The notes under the pieces were generated by a model. The model had not been told where the DNA came from. It was given only the letters and a program-made list of their open reading frames with translations, and did not search any database. From Syntrophaceae bacterium UBA6109 (GTDB taxonomy: Bacteria > Desulfobacterota > Syntrophia > Syntrophales > UBA6109): a stretch of 64,000 nucleotides of DNA. Where the stretch lies: positions 1-64,000 of the forward strand of contig DIWJ01000058.1 of NCBI GenBank assembly GCA_002428445.1, in the 5' to 3' direction. A program made the translations under genes and the position numbers. Shown piece after piece: positions 32,509-41,457 of this stretch. Positions within the stretch are counted from its first letter, which is position 1, and the number at the start of each line of letters is the position of its first letter.

Positions 32509-34611
32509 TCAGCCCGCCGGGTTTTCCGCCTGCGGCGACAGAGCCGGTCCGGTCCGCCGGATGCAGAGTACGGCCATATCGTCGGACTGGGAGGTCTCAC
32601 TGCTGAAGGCGTTGACCGTCCTGAACATCGCATCCACGACGGCCTCTGCGCTGCCCGGTCTTCCCTCCTTCCGGTGCATCGACGTCAGGCGTTCTTCGCC
32701 GAACAGGCGCCCATCGCGGTCCATCGCCTCCGTGATGCCGTCGGTATACATCACCAGGGCATCGTCGGGATCAACAACGATCCGCCGTTCGGCGTACCCG
32801 GCATGGGGAGAAATGCCCAGGGGGCGGCCCGGCGGCAGCTCCAGGGTCCTGCACGATCCGTCGGCTGCGAGCAGAAGCGGCGGGAGATGGCCGGCGTTGC
32901 TGAAGACAAGTTCTCCCGTCCGGACGTTCAGGATCCCGAGGAAGACGGTGATGAACATCATGAGGTCGTTATCCTCCGCCAGTTCCCCGTTGACGGTTTC
33001 CAGGATCTCCTGCGGCGACGCCTTGTCGTTCAGGGCGGCGTGGTGGAGAAGGGCCTTGCTGCGCGCCATGAAGAGGGCGGCGGGCACCCCCTTGTCGGAA
33101 ACGTCCCCGATGAGAAGACAAATACGCTCGCCGTCGATGAAGAAGAAATCGTAGAGGTCTCCTCCCACGTTCCTGGCGGGCTCGAGACGAGCCGCGAGGT
33201 CGATGTCCTTCCGTCCGGCAAGCACGGGATCGACCCTCGGCAGCATGCTCATCTGGATTTCGCGGGCGATGCGCAGTTCGCTCTCCAGGCGTTCCCTTGC
33301 CGCCGTCGTCTCTCTGATGTTCTGCAGGTATTCGTCGAGGCGCCGTTCCATGTTCCACATCGTCCCGGAAAGCCGGGCGACCTCATAGGGATACCGGATG
33401 GAGAGCAGCTCCTGTTTGGTCGCTTCCGGGAGGGAAAAATCCGCTTTCTGCAGCAGCTTCGCGTGCTCGGCGAGGCGCGCCAGGGGCCGGGTGACGAGCG
33501 AGACCAGCATGTAGCTTCCCATGATGCACAGGAGCACCACCACGGCGACAAAGAGCATCTGCCTGCGGATGATGCTCTGCGCCGGCCGTTTCATCTCGTC
33601 CTCGTATACGGACGATGAGATGTACCAGTCGAAGGGCTTGAAGTGCTCCACATGAGAGTATTTGGTGAAGCGGTATTGGCCGGGGGAATTCGGCTTGTCC
33701 CAGAAGTATTTCAGCGGGACGGCGGGATTTTTCGCAGCCGCAATCAGCCGTCCGAAATGGTCCGTTCCCGAAACGGCGCCCTGCAGTGCGGATACTTCCG
33801 TCCCGGAGAGGAGGGGGTGGATGAGGATCTTCTTTTCGCCCGTGAACAGGGTAAAATATCCGGTCTCCGCAACGCGCACCTGGTCGAACGTCTTGGTCAG
33901 CATTTGCATGACCTGGGTCATCTGTCCTTCCACGTCGGCGTCGATGTCGTCGATGTACAGGCCCGTCCCGATGAGCCAGTCCCAGGGTTCATAGCGGAAG
34001 AAATAGAGCAGCTTGGGCACGGGCTTCGTCTCGCCCAGCCTCGTCCACCAAAGCGTGCAGAAACCATCCCCCTTTTGTTTCGTCATGTCCTGCATCGTCT
34101 TCAATACGTAACGCCCATGGATATCCTTGAAGTTCGACAGATCCCTGCCGCGTGTGTTCGGATCGGGGTGGGAGACGGCGATGTTCCTGCGGTCATAGAT
34201 GAAGAAGTAGTCGTTCTTTCCGTAGCGCGTGCTCTCGACCGCCTCCAGCGCGGCGCGGCGGGCCTGATCCTCGGACAGGAGGCCCTTCCGGTAGAGGCCG
34301 TGGTAGTAGTCCACCTGGGAGACGACGACGGAAACGAGATTCCGAAGCTGGTCCTCGTACCGCTTCCGGGCGTAGCCCTTGAAGAAATCGATGTTTCCGT
34401 GCAGTTCCTCCATGTTGAGCATGATGACGCGCAGCACGTTGCGGGCGTTCTCATCGCCCGCCCCCAGCATGGCCGACGTCACCTCCTTCTGGGTGAACGC
34501 CATGAAGGCCACGGCCGTGACGAGCAGCGCGCAGATCACCATGAGCGTCATGAGCGCGTGAATGCGGCTCAGCGGCCGGATCAGTGATTGAAATGCAGAT
34601 CGATGGAACAT
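32509..34611 (-). CDS. Cache-HAMP-SpoIIE (PP2C) sensor phosphatase
   Basis: This 700-residue membrane protein starts with a helix near residues 20-40, followed by a large extracytoplasmic double Cache sensor region (about 45-340; GKNDYFFIYDRRNIAVSHPDPNTRG and LLYFFRYEPWDWLIGTGLYIDD). A second helix lies near 350-370, then HAMP and coiled coil (about 370-465), and a SpoIIE/RsbU PP2C phosphatase domain to about 690. Metal-binding aspartates are in NVGGDLYDFF and LIGDVSDKG; further ones are in LVMYTDGITEA and SQSDDMAVL. It would dephosphorylate a STAS protein when its ligand binds. The ATG lies inside the end of the NCS2-RsbW gene (31-base overlap). Confidence 0.92.
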   Translation of the reverse strand: MFHRSAFQSLIRPLSRIHALMTLMVICALLVTAVAFMAFTQKEVTSAMLGAGDENARNVLRVIMLNMEELHGNIDFFKGYARKRYEDQLRNLVSVVVSQVDYYHGLYRKGLLSEDQARRAALEAVESTRYGKNDYFFIYDRRNIAVSHPDPNTRGRDLSNFKDIHGRYVLKTMQDMTKQKGDGFCTLWWTRLGETKPVPKLLYFFRYEPWDWLIGTGLYIDDIDADVEGQMTQVMQMLTKTFDQVRVAETGYFTLFTGEKKILIHPLLSGTEVSALQGAVSGTDHFGRLIAAAKNPAVPLKYFWDKPNSPGQYRFTKYSHVEHFKPFDWYISSSVYEDEMKRPAQSIIRRQMLFVAVVVLLCIMGSYMLVSLVTRPLARLAEHAKLLQKADFSLPEATKQELLSIRYPYEVARLSGTMWNMERRLDEYLQNIRETTAARERLESELRIAREIQMSMLPRVDPVLAGRKDIDLAARLEPARNVGGDLYDFFFIDGERICLLIGDVSDKGVPAALFMARSKALLHHAALNDKASPQEILETVNGELAEDNDLMMFITVFLGILNVRTGELVFSNAGHLPPLLLAADGSCRTLELPPGRPLGISPHAGYAERRIVVDPDDALVMYTDGITEAMDRDGRLFGEERLTSMHRKEGRPGSAEAVVDAMFRTVNAFSSETSQSDDMAVLCIRRTGPALSPQAENPAG

Positions 34612-36290
34612 GTCTCGCCGTCCTGCGTTACGCTTACATTGTCGGCATACTGGCGGACGAGGTATCCGGCCAGTCGGACAACGGCCTGCGGATCGGAACG
34701 AAGTTCGGTCTTGTCCGGGCGCTCCGTCGGAAATTCAAAGGGGGCGCCCCGGTGGCTGATCCGGACGTCCAGGCTGAATTCGTCGAAGTTGACGGCCATG
34801 GAAATCTTCTGACCGTCCAGGCCGCGGAGGGCCGCCGCCTCCATGAACTCGTTCATTGCCGTGATGGCATTGTAGATTACTTCCTTGCGGGCGCCCCATG
34901 CGGCGCCCTGATTTTCCATGAAGAGGAAGATCTTCTGCGAGGAATCCGTGCCCGGCGTCAGCTCCAGCACCGCCTTCCGGGAAATGCCGATCCGCATGAT
35001 CAGGTTGAGGACAATGGCGAATACGGTGGCCACGGCAAGGGAGGAGCTGAAGACGAATTGCAGGGCGGCGGGAAAGTTCCGGTAGAGCCCCGGGAAGATA
35101 TCGACGCTGATCCCGAACATCAGCGAGACGGCGATGACGAACGTCCGGCGGATGTCGATCATGCGGGACGTCATGATCTGGATGCCGGAGATGACCATGA
35201 AGCAGACCATGAATACGAGCGTGCCGCCCATGACCGGTTTGGGCATGACGCTGAAGAAGGCGGCCAGTTTGGGGAGGAAGGCCAGCGCGATGTAGATCCC
35301 GCCCGTATAAAAGGCGATGACCCGGCTCGTCGTTCCGGTGGCGACCGAAAGGCCGACGCTGCTGGCATACAGGGACTTGCCCATGGCGCCCATGAGGCCG
35401 CCGAAGACGCAGGCGAGCCCGTCCGCCAGGGTCCCCCGGCCGATGTTCTTCAGATCGGGGCGCGTCCAGTCGGCATCGTTGATCTTCTGGCACATCGTCA
35501 GCGTCGCCACGGATTTCAGCGTCGATGCGAGGGTGACGACGACAATCGGCACGAGGAGCCTGATGTCGAAGGACCAGCCGATGTAGCTGATGTCGGGCAG
35601 GGACATCCAGGGGGCGTCGAGAAGATACCGGAAATCCGCCGCCTTGAATACCCCGGCGAAGAAAGATGCCGAATAGCCGACCAGCATCCCGATGATGACG
35701 GAGTAGAGTCTCAGCTGGCCCTTGCTCCAGACGTTGGTACCGACCATGGCGGCCAGGGTGATGAGGGCGACGCAGACATTGGCCGGATCGAGGGGCTCCT
35801 GGGCGTTCTTGAGGCCGAAAAAGTCGAGGATCATGATGGGAACGAGATTGAGCCCGACCATGGTCAGGACGACGCCGGTGACTTCCGGCGGCAGGAGGAC
35901 GCGCAGCCGGTGCATGATCCTCGCCAGGAAGCACTCGATCAAGCCGGAGACGACGGTCATGCCGAAAACCAGCGACAGCCCGCCCGTGGCGCCCGCGAGG
36001 ACCGACACGGAGATGAAGGACGGATCCGTTCCCTCCGCGCAGAGGTAGCCGCTGCCGACGGGCCCCTTCTTGAGGGCCTGCAGGATGGTCGCCAGGCCGC
36101 CGGCGATCATGGACATGGAAAGGACGCTCTGGATCAGCGCCGCCGGATAGCCGAGTTCGTGCATGATGACGCTGACGATGATCAGGCCGCCGGTGAGAAA
36201 GAAGATGTGCTGGACGGCCATCACGATGCAGATGCGGACGGGCGGGATATCATCCACGCCGTAGAGGAGATTGGCGGGTTTTGTCGGCAT
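34581..36290 (-). CDS. NCS2-family permease fused to an RsbW-like (GHKL) ATPase domain
   Basis: This 569-residue protein has two parts. Residues 1 to about 440 are an NCS2 nucleobase-type permease (VMAVQHIFFLTGGLIIVS near 24-41, LLPPEVTGVVLTMVGLNLVPIM near 135-156, GATGGLSLVFGMTVVSG near 96-112). Residues 445-569 resemble the anti-sigma kinase RsbW/HATPase_c_2: EVIYNAITAMNEFMEAA, LDVRISHRGAPFEFP and LAGYLVRQYADNVSVTQDG. The N-box asparagine and the usual D-x-G aspartate appear replaced (NEFMEA, SHRG), so ATP binding may be weakened or lost. ATG 36290 follows GGAGGGACC. The gene overlaps a SpoIIE phosphatase and lies near a STAS gene, implying control by partner switching. Confidence 0.8.
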   Translation of the reverse strand: MPTKPANLLYGVDDIPPVRICIVMAVQHIFFLTGGLIIVSVIMHELGYPAALIQSVLSMSMIAGGLATILQALKKGPVGSGYLCAEGTDPSFISVSVLAGATGGLSLVFGMTVVSGLIECFLARIMHRLRVLLPPEVTGVVLTMVGLNLVPIMILDFFGLKNAQEPLDPANVCVALITLAAMVGTNVWSKGQLRLYSVIIGMLVGYSASFFAGVFKAADFRYLLDAPWMSLPDISYIGWSFDIRLLVPIVVVTLASTLKSVATLTMCQKINDADWTRPDLKNIGRGTLADGLACVFGGLMGAMGKSLYASSVGLSVATGTTSRVIAFYTGGIYIALAFLPKLAAFFSVMPKPVMGGTLVFMVCFMVISGIQIMTSRMIDIRRTFVIAVSLMFGISVDIFPGLYRNFPAALQFVFSSSLAVATVFAIVLNLIMRIGISRKAVLELTPGTDSSQKIFLFMENQGAAWGARKEVIYNAITAMNEFMEAAALRGLDGQKISMAVNFDEFSLDVRISHRGAPFEFPTERPDKTELRSDPQAVVRLAGYLVRQYADNVSVTQDGETCSIDLHFNH

Positions 36291-36343
36291 GCGGTTCGGT
36301 CCCTCCTTTGCCCCGTCGAACTGGTTTTGCGCACTATAGTTTA

Positions 36344-37237
36344 TTATGCCCTCAGCAGCAAGAACAGCACGGGGATCGTGCCCATGCTGGCCAGCGTTGT
36401 CAGCGACACGATGGCGTTGCTGAAGACGGGGTCGGCCTCGTATTTCACGGAAAAGACCGTGACGAGGACGGCGGCCGGGGATGCGGTCTGCAGGACGCAG
36501 ACCGCCAGCGAATCGCGATGGAGGCCGAGCGCGAGCGCGACGGCCCAGGCGACGGCCGGCGCTGCCGCGAGCTTGACTGCCGCGGCGCAGGCTGCGTGGA
36601 TCATCTTCCGCCTCTCCAGGAAGAAGCGGAGGCTGAGGCCGCCGCCGACGACGATCATCGAGAGCGGGAACGTGCCCTGGTTGATGAGCGAGAGCGTATG
36701 GGCGGCAATTCCCGGCATGGGAATGCCGAGGGCGACCCAGAGGAGCCCCACCGCCGTTGCGATCACGAGCGGATTCTTGAAGAAGGCCGACGGCGACACG
36801 CGGCCGGTCATGATGTAGATGCCGACCCCGTAGAGGAAGAGGTAGCCGCCCACCAGGTAGAACAGCGCCAGCACCGCTCCCCGCTCTCCCAGGAAGGCGT
36901 AGCAGACGGGAAACCCCAGGAAGGCGTGGTTCCCGTACGTCGCCCCCAGCAGGAACGTCTTGCGGAAGCCGCCCTGCAAGCGGCAGAGCTTCGCGATGCC
37001 GGCGGCGAAGAGACAGACGAGAAGAAGCGACAGGAATCCCGCCGCGGCCAGCTGCAGGAACTCGCCCAGGGGGATGTGCGAAAGGCCGCTGATCGCGTGG
37101 AAAACGGTGACGGGGAGAAAGAAGTGAAAGACGAGGTCGTTGACGGCGGCGACGGGAAAAGGCGTCAGCTTCATGAGGGCATAGGCTGCCATCATGATCA
37201 CGAACATCCCGAACACGTTTTGCAGCGCCTCTCCCAT
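36344..37237 (-). CDS. AEC (auxin efflux carrier) family transporter
   Basis: This 297-residue membrane protein has about ten hydrophobic segments in the two-repeat layout of the AEC family. The motif LGATYGNHAFLGFPVCYAFLGERG near residues 94-117 corresponds to the family's N-terminal crossover region, and PLSMIVVGGGLSLRFF near 192-207 to the second. Bacterial members export or import organic anions such as malate. ATG 37237 is chosen because the family start (VFGMFVIMMAAYALMKL) begins right after it. It precedes the NCS2-RsbW gene by 53 bases on the same strand and is divergent from ilvD. Confidence 0.85.
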   Translation of the reverse strand: MGEALQNVFGMFVIMMAAYALMKLTPFPVAAVNDLVFHFFLPVTVFHAISGLSHIPLGEFLQLAAAGFLSLLLVCLFAAGIAKLCRLQGGFRKTFLLGATYGNHAFLGFPVCYAFLGERGAVLALFYLVGGYLFLYGVGIYIMTGRVSPSAFFKNPLVIATAVGLLWVALGIPMPGIAAHTLSLINQGTFPLSMIVVGGGLSLRFFLERRKMIHAACAAAVKLAAAPAVAWAVALALGLHRDSLAVCVLQTASPAAVLVTVFSVKYEADPVFSNAIVSLTTLASMGTIPVLFLLLRA

Positions 37238-37299
37238 GGCCGGGAAGCATACGGGTTTCCCCGGACGACTGCAAGCGCCAATCGTCGGACACATAGTGC

Positions 37300-37328
37300 T
37301 TGACTCGCCGGGTTCGCTCATATATGGG
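37300..37328 (+). promoter_or_regulatory. Candidate promoter for ilvD
   Basis: TTGACT (37300-37305) is followed after 17 bases by TATGGG (37323-37328), with ATATATG overlapping. It lies about 110 bases before the ilvD ATG in the divergent gap shared with the AEC gene. The match is moderate. Confidence 0.35.
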
Positions 37329-37440
37329 TTTTCTTCACGCAGCACCGCGGCGCGGCGGGCAACCGTTCGTGATTCCAGCGATATTCCTGAAGATGCCGCG
37401 GGCCGCGCCAAGACTTTCTATCCGGGAAGGAGGAAACACC

Positions 37441-39099
37441 ATGCGTTCGGACATGATGAAAAAAGGGTTGGAGAGGGCGCCGCACCGTTCCCTTTTCAAG
37501 GCCCTGGGGCTGACGGACAAGGAAATCGAGCGGCCGATGATCGGCATCGCCAATTCGGCCAACGAGGTCATCCCCGGCCACATCCACCTGCACACGATCT
37601 CCGAGGCGGTCAAGGCCGGCATCCGCATGGCCGGCGGCACACCGCTGGAGTTCAGCACGATCGGGATCTGTGACGGCATCGCCATGGGCCACGAGGGCAT
37701 GAAATACTCCCTGAGTTCGCGGGAACTGGTCGCCGATTCCGTCGAGTCGATGGGGATGGCCTATCCCTTCGACGGGATGGTCATGATTCCCAACTGCGAC
37801 AAGATCATCCCCGGGATGATGATGGCGATGGCGAGGCTCGACATCCCCTCGATCCTGATCAGCGGCGGGCCGATGCTTTCTTTTGCGCACAAAGGCCGTG
37901 AAGTCGACCTCATCACCGTGTTCGAGGCCGTTGGCAAGGTCAAGACGGGCGCGATGACGACCGACGAACTCTGCGAAATGGAAGGCTGCGCCTGTCCGGG
38001 CGCCGGCTCCTGCTCGGGGATGTTCACCGCGAACTCGATGAACTGCCTGTCCGAGGCGCTGGGACTGGCGCTTCCCTACAACGGGACGATTCCCGCCGTC
38101 CACGCGGCGCGCGTCCGCCTGGCCAAGGAAGCCGGGATGCAGATCATGAACCTGGTAAAGCTGAACCTGCGGCCTTCCCAGATCCTGACGAAGAAAGCCT
38201 TCGAGAACGCGATTGCCGTGGACATGGCCTTCGGCGGCTCGACGAACACCTCGCTCCATCTGCCGGCCATCGCCAAAGAGGCGGGCCTGAAGCTGCCGCT
38301 GGACCTCTTCAACAAGATCAGCGACCGGACGCCGCACCTGTGCAGCATGTCGCCCGGCGGTCCCCATCACCTGCAGGACCTCGATGCCGCGGGCGGCATC
38401 CCGGCGCTCATGGCCGAGCTGGCCCGGAAAAACATGATCGCAACGAACGTCCTGACCGTCACCGGGCAGAGCGTGAAAAAGAACATCAAGGGAAAGAAGG
38501 TCCTCGATCCGAACGTGATCCGGCCCCTGGAAAAACCGTACCATGCGACGGGCGGCCTGTCGTTCCTCTTCGGAAACCTCGCGCCCGGCGGGGCCGTCGT
38601 GAAGAAGTCCGCCGTCGACGAGGCGATGCTTCAGCACAAGGGGCCGGCGCGCGTCTTCGATTCCGAGGAAAAGGGCATCCGGGCGATCCTGGACGGCAAG
38701 CTCAAGAAGGGAGACGTGGTGGTCATCCGCTATGAAGGCCCGAAGGGCGGTCCGGGGATGCGGGAGATGCTGGGGCCGACGTCGGCCGTCGCCGGGATCG
38801 GGCGGGACCGCGACGTGGCCCTGCTGACGGACGGGCGGTTTTCCGGCGGGAGCCGGGGCGCCGCCATCGGCCACATCTCGCCGGAAGCCGCCGAGGGCGG
38901 ACCGATCGGCGTCGTACGCGACGGAGACATGATCGAAATCGATATTCCGAACCGGCGGTTGAACGTGCTGATTTCCGAAGCGGAGCTGAAGAAACGCCTC
39001 GCGGCATGGAAGCCCCAGAAGCGCGAGCTGAAGGGCTATCTCCGGCGCTACGCGCGGCTCGTCCAGTCCGCCAACACCGGCGCGACCTTCGAAGACTGA
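37441..39099 (+). CDS. ilvD: Dihydroxy-acid dehydratase (IlvD/Edd family)
   Basis: This 552-residue iron-sulfur dehydratase has full family length. Conserved cysteines lie in [17 protein letters not shown] near residue 118 and [20 protein letters not shown] near 182-201. [21 protein letters not shown] near 465-485 is the IlvD C-terminal signature. The usual reaction converts 2,3-dihydroxyisovalerate to 2-oxoisovalerate in valine, leucine and isoleucine synthesis, although sugar-acid dehydratases share the family. ATG 37441 follows GGGAAGGAGG. It stands alone, with no other ilv gene nearby and a strong terminator directly behind it. Confidence 0.9.
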   Translation: MRSDMMKKGLERAPHRSLFKALGLTDKEIERPMIGIANSANEVIPGHIHLHTISEAVKAGIRMAGGTPLEFSTIGICDGIAMGHEGMKYSLSSRELVADSVESMGMAYPFDGMVMIPNCDKIIPGMMMAMARLDIPSILISGGPMLSFAHKGREVDLITVFEAVGKVKTGAMTTDELCEMEGCACPGAGSCSGMFTANSMNCLSEALGLALPYNGTIPAVHAARVRLAKEAGMQIMNLVKLNLRPSQILTKKAFENAIAVDMAFGGSTNTSLHLPAIAKEAGLKLPLDLFNKISDRTPHLCSMSPGGPHHLQDLDAAGGIPALMAELARKNMIATNVLTVTGQSVKKNIKGKKVLDPNVIRPLEKPYHATGGLSFLFGNLAPGGAVVKKSAVDEAMLQHKGPARVFDSEEKGIRAILDGKLKKGDVVVIRYEGPKGGPGMREMLGPTSAVAGIGRDRDVALLTDGRFSGGSRGAAIGHISPEAAEGGPIGVVRDGDMIEIDIPNRRLNVLISEAELKKRLAAWKPQKRELKGYLRRYARLVQSANTGATFED

Positions 39100-39120
39100 A
39101 AGATCGTCAAGGGTGGATAA

Positions 39121-39163
39121 AAGGCGGCGTTTCCCTACGCGGGGGAACGCCGCTTTCTTTTTT
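39121..39163 (+). terminator. Intrinsic terminator of ilvD
   Basis: GCGGCGTTTCCC (39124-39135) pairs with GGGGAACGCCGC (39142-39153), one G-U pair, loop of six, followed by a T-rich run to 39163. The last codons of the convergent etfA gene lie inside this hairpin. Confidence 0.85.
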
Positions 39164-40130
39164 CGATGGCTTCGACGAGCAGGGGAAGAAAGGTTGCCAG
39201 GTCCTCGACGGCGCCGTAATCGGCGATGCGGAAGATCGGGGCCTGGGGATCGCGGTTGACGGCGGCGATGCAGAGGGAGCCGCGCATGCCCGCGACGTGC
39301 TGGGCGGCGCCGGAGATGCCGCAGGCGATATAGAGTTTCGGCGCGACGGTCTTTCCCGTCTGCCCCACCTGGAGGCGACCGTCCAGCCAGCCGGCGTCAC
39401 AGGCTGCCCGCGAGCCGGCGACGGCGGAATGCGGAAAGAGCCTCGCCAGGTCCTCGACCAGGGTTAGATTCTCCGGCGACCCGAGACCCTTCCCGGCGGC
39501 GACGATAACGTCGGCCTCGGAAAGGCGGGTCCCGCCGGTCTCCGCCTCGATCGTTCCCAGCGGCGCGATCCTGCCGGCGGGCGAAGCTCCGGCGTCGATT
39601 TCTTCCACTTCCGTTCCGGTGCGTCCCTTCCGCGGCGGCGCAATCGCCTTCACCGCGCCGGGCAGAACCGTGACGACGGCCGGAAGGGTCTGCGGTTCCA
39701 CATCCATGCGGAGCTTGCCGTTCCAGGCCGGCCGGGAAAAGACGGCGGCGCCGCCTTCCAGCCGGAAGGCCTCGACGGCCGTGATGCAGGCGCCGTCCAG
39801 GCGCATCGCGAGACCCGGCGCAAAGTCCGCCCCGCGCGAACTGTGGGCGAGGACGATGAACGCCGCCTTCCCGGCTTTGAGAACGGGGGCCAGCGACGCC
39901 ACCCAGGTTTCGGAGCAGTACCGTGCCATTGCCGTGCCCGTGACAACGGTCACGGGCAGACCGGCGGCGTCCGCCTCCATGCGGTTACGGTCGCCGGCGC
40001 CGGGCAGGACGAGGCGAACGGGGAGGCGGAGAGCCTCTCCCAGCTGCCCGGCGAAGGCGGCGGCTTCAAACGATGCGGGGGTCACGCCACCCTGATCGAT
40101 TTCAGCGATGACGATGATCGTTCCTTCCAT
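39135..40130 (-). CDS. etfA: Electron transfer flavoprotein alpha subunit
   Basis: This 331-residue protein carries the FAD-binding C-terminal domain of ETF. VAAGKGLGSPENLTLVEDLARLF near residues 215-237, SRAACDAGWLDGRLQVGQTGKTVAPKLYIACGISGAAQH near 245-283 and IAAVNRDPQAPIFRIADYG near 292-310 are the canonical motifs. The N-terminal domain is more divergent. It pairs with EtfB to pass electrons from dehydrogenases to a quinone or ferredoxin partner. ATG 40130 is directly preceded by TAGGAGGGAG, and etfB ends seven bases upstream. No acyl-CoA dehydrogenase is adjacent, so the electron donor is unknown. Confidence 0.92.
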   Translation of the reverse strand: MEGTIIVIAEIDQGGVTPASFEAAAFAGQLGEALRLPVRLVLPGAGDRNRMEADAAGLPVTVVTGTAMARYCSETWVASLAPVLKAGKAAFIVLAHSSRGADFAPGLAMRLDGACITAVEAFRLEGGAAVFSRPAWNGKLRMDVEPQTLPAVVTVLPGAVKAIAPPRKGRTGTEVEEIDAGASPAGRIAPLGTIEAETGGTRLSEADVIVAAGKGLGSPENLTLVEDLARLFPHSAVAGSRAACDAGWLDGRLQVGQTGKTVAPKLYIACGISGAAQHVAGMRGSLCIAAVNRDPQAPIFRIADYGAVEDLATFLPLLVEAIEKRKRRSPA

Positions 40131-40137
40131 CTCCCTC

Positions 40138-40944
40138 CTACAAGAGCCCGCGCTGGTGCAGCGCGCGGGCAAGTCGCTCGGCCTTTTCGGACGGCGTCCC
40201 CGTGAGGATCGCTCCCTTGGGAGCTGCGTCCGGAGCGCAGAGGCGGAGAAGCCGCTCCCGCGGCGCCGTCCGCGGCAGGTCTTCGGCGCGGATCGTGACG
40301 AGGGGCTGTGAACGGGCGCGCAGGACGTGGGAAAGCGCGGGGTAACGGGGCCGGTTGATGCCGGACTGCACGGAGACGAGCGCCGGCAGGAGGATCGAGA
40401 ATGCTTCCCTCGCCCCGCCCTCAAGCTCCCTCTCCACGCGGATCCGGTTTTCCGCGAGCTGCAGCGCCATGGCGGACGTGGCGCAGGGAACATCCAGAAG
40501 TGAGGCGACGAGGGGCCCCACCTGGCCGAAGAGATCATCCTCCGCCACGGTCCCGGCGAGGATCAGGTCAAAGCGCCGGTCCCGTGCCCAACACGCGATC
40601 AGGCCGGCCGTCTCGAGCGGCGGGCGCATCCGGCCGTCGTCCGTTGCGTGGTCCGTCGCGACATGGATGCCCTCGTCGGCGCCGAGTTCCAGTGCCCGCT
40701 TCAGGACTTGGGCGACGCGGCCGGGGCCGACGGAGAGCGCGGAGATCGTCGTGCCGGGCCGGGCTTCGCGGATCCTCAGGGCCTCCTCCATGGCGTACTC
40801 GTCGTAGCGGTTCATCCGCCAGGAGGGCCGGCCGCCGACCTTCGCGCCGAGGCCGGATTCGTCCGGCGCGACCGGTGCGTCCATGTCGGGGACCTGCTTG
40901 ATGCAGACGAGGATTCTCAGACAGGACGTATTGTTCTTCGCCAT
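40138..40944 (-). CDS. etfB: Electron transfer flavoprotein beta subunit
   Basis: This 268-residue ETF beta subunit starts with LRILVCIKQVPD and has the typical NRYDEYAMEEALRIREA near residues 45-61. ISALSVGPGRVAQVLKRALELGADEGIHV near 67-95 and LLPALVSVQSGINRPRYPAL near 185-204 complete the family pattern. AGTVAEDDLFGQVGPLVASLL near 130-150 replaces the more usual G-x-x-x-x-D-x-D-x-x-Q/T segment. The start is uncertain: ATG 40944 and in-frame ATG 40959 both lack a strong ribosome site. It forms a dimer with EtfA, encoded just downstream. Confidence 0.9.
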   Translation of the reverse strand: MAKNNTSCLRILVCIKQVPDMDAPVAPDESGLGAKVGGRPSWRMNRYDEYAMEEALRIREARPGTTISALSVGPGRVAQVLKRALELGADEGIHVATDHATDDGRMRPPLETAGLIACWARDRRFDLILAGTVAEDDLFGQVGPLVASLLDVPCATSAMALQLAENRIRVERELEGGAREAFSILLPALVSVQSGINRPRYPALSHVLRARSQPLVTIRAEDLPRTAPRERLLRLCAPDAAPKGAILTGTPSEKAERLARALHQRGLL

Positions 40945-40993
40945 AGGCACATCGTCCATGAAGCCAAAGCATACAGGCCTGATATCCCCCGCG

Positions 40994-41443
40994 CTATGGA
41001 AACGGGACCCACGGCCCGGGATGGACATTGTTCTCCCATGTCCAGAAATGAAAAAATCCGGCGGCAATCCTGAAGACCACGATGGTCGGAGAGTCGGGAG
41101 CCCCTGTTCCGATCTCTTTCAGCCATGGAAATTTCTCGTACAGCTTCTTGCGGATGCCCATGTCTTTTACGAGTTCAACCTTGCCCGCAATACGCAGGAT
41201 CGTGCCGATATCCTCGCCCTGGTTTGTGCCCGGACGATGGAAGGCGATTTCCACGTTGGGATTGGCCAGGAGTTGAGAGGCAAGCGGCTTCACGATCGAG
41301 GTATACAGATAGATCCCGCTTCCGTCTGCAAGCCAGGCGGTCATGGGCCGCACATGCGGCTTCTCGCCTTCCGCCGTTGCGAGATAGCCGTTGGGATTTT
41401 CGTCGATAAAGCGAATGCAATCTTCAAGAGTCATACCGACCAT
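40994..41443 (-). CDS. Pyridoxamine 5'-phosphate oxidase-family (FMN-binding split barrel) protein
   Basis: This 149-residue protein is a small split-barrel flavin-binding protein: NPNGYLATAEGEKPHVRPMTAW near residues 16-37, IYLYTSIVKPLASQLLANPNVEIAF near 43-67, and VELVKDMGIRKKLYEKFPWL near 88-107. Relatives bind FMN or F420 and reduce or protect small molecules; no specific reaction is predictable. ATG 41443 follows GAGGAGGG, with ATG 41434 as a possible alternative. It lies 14 bases behind the amidinotransferase-family gene and 49 bases before etfB, so the four genes from 42528 down to 39135 may be one operon. Confidence 0.83.
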   Translation of the reverse strand: MVGMTLEDCIRFIDENPNGYLATAEGEKPHVRPMTAWLADGSGIYLYTSIVKPLASQLLANPNVEIAFHRPGTNQGEDIGTILRIAGKVELVKDMGIRKKLYEKFPWLKEIGTGAPDSPTIVVFRIAAGFFHFWTWENNVHPGPWVPFP

Positions 41444-41457
41444 ACCCTCCTCAGGAT

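Noticed and set aside
36291..37292. Upstream extension of the NCS2-RsbW gene to 903 codons
   Set aside because: The added part is an out-of-frame reading of the AEC transporter; GGAGGGACC and the NCS2 N-terminus support ATG 36290.
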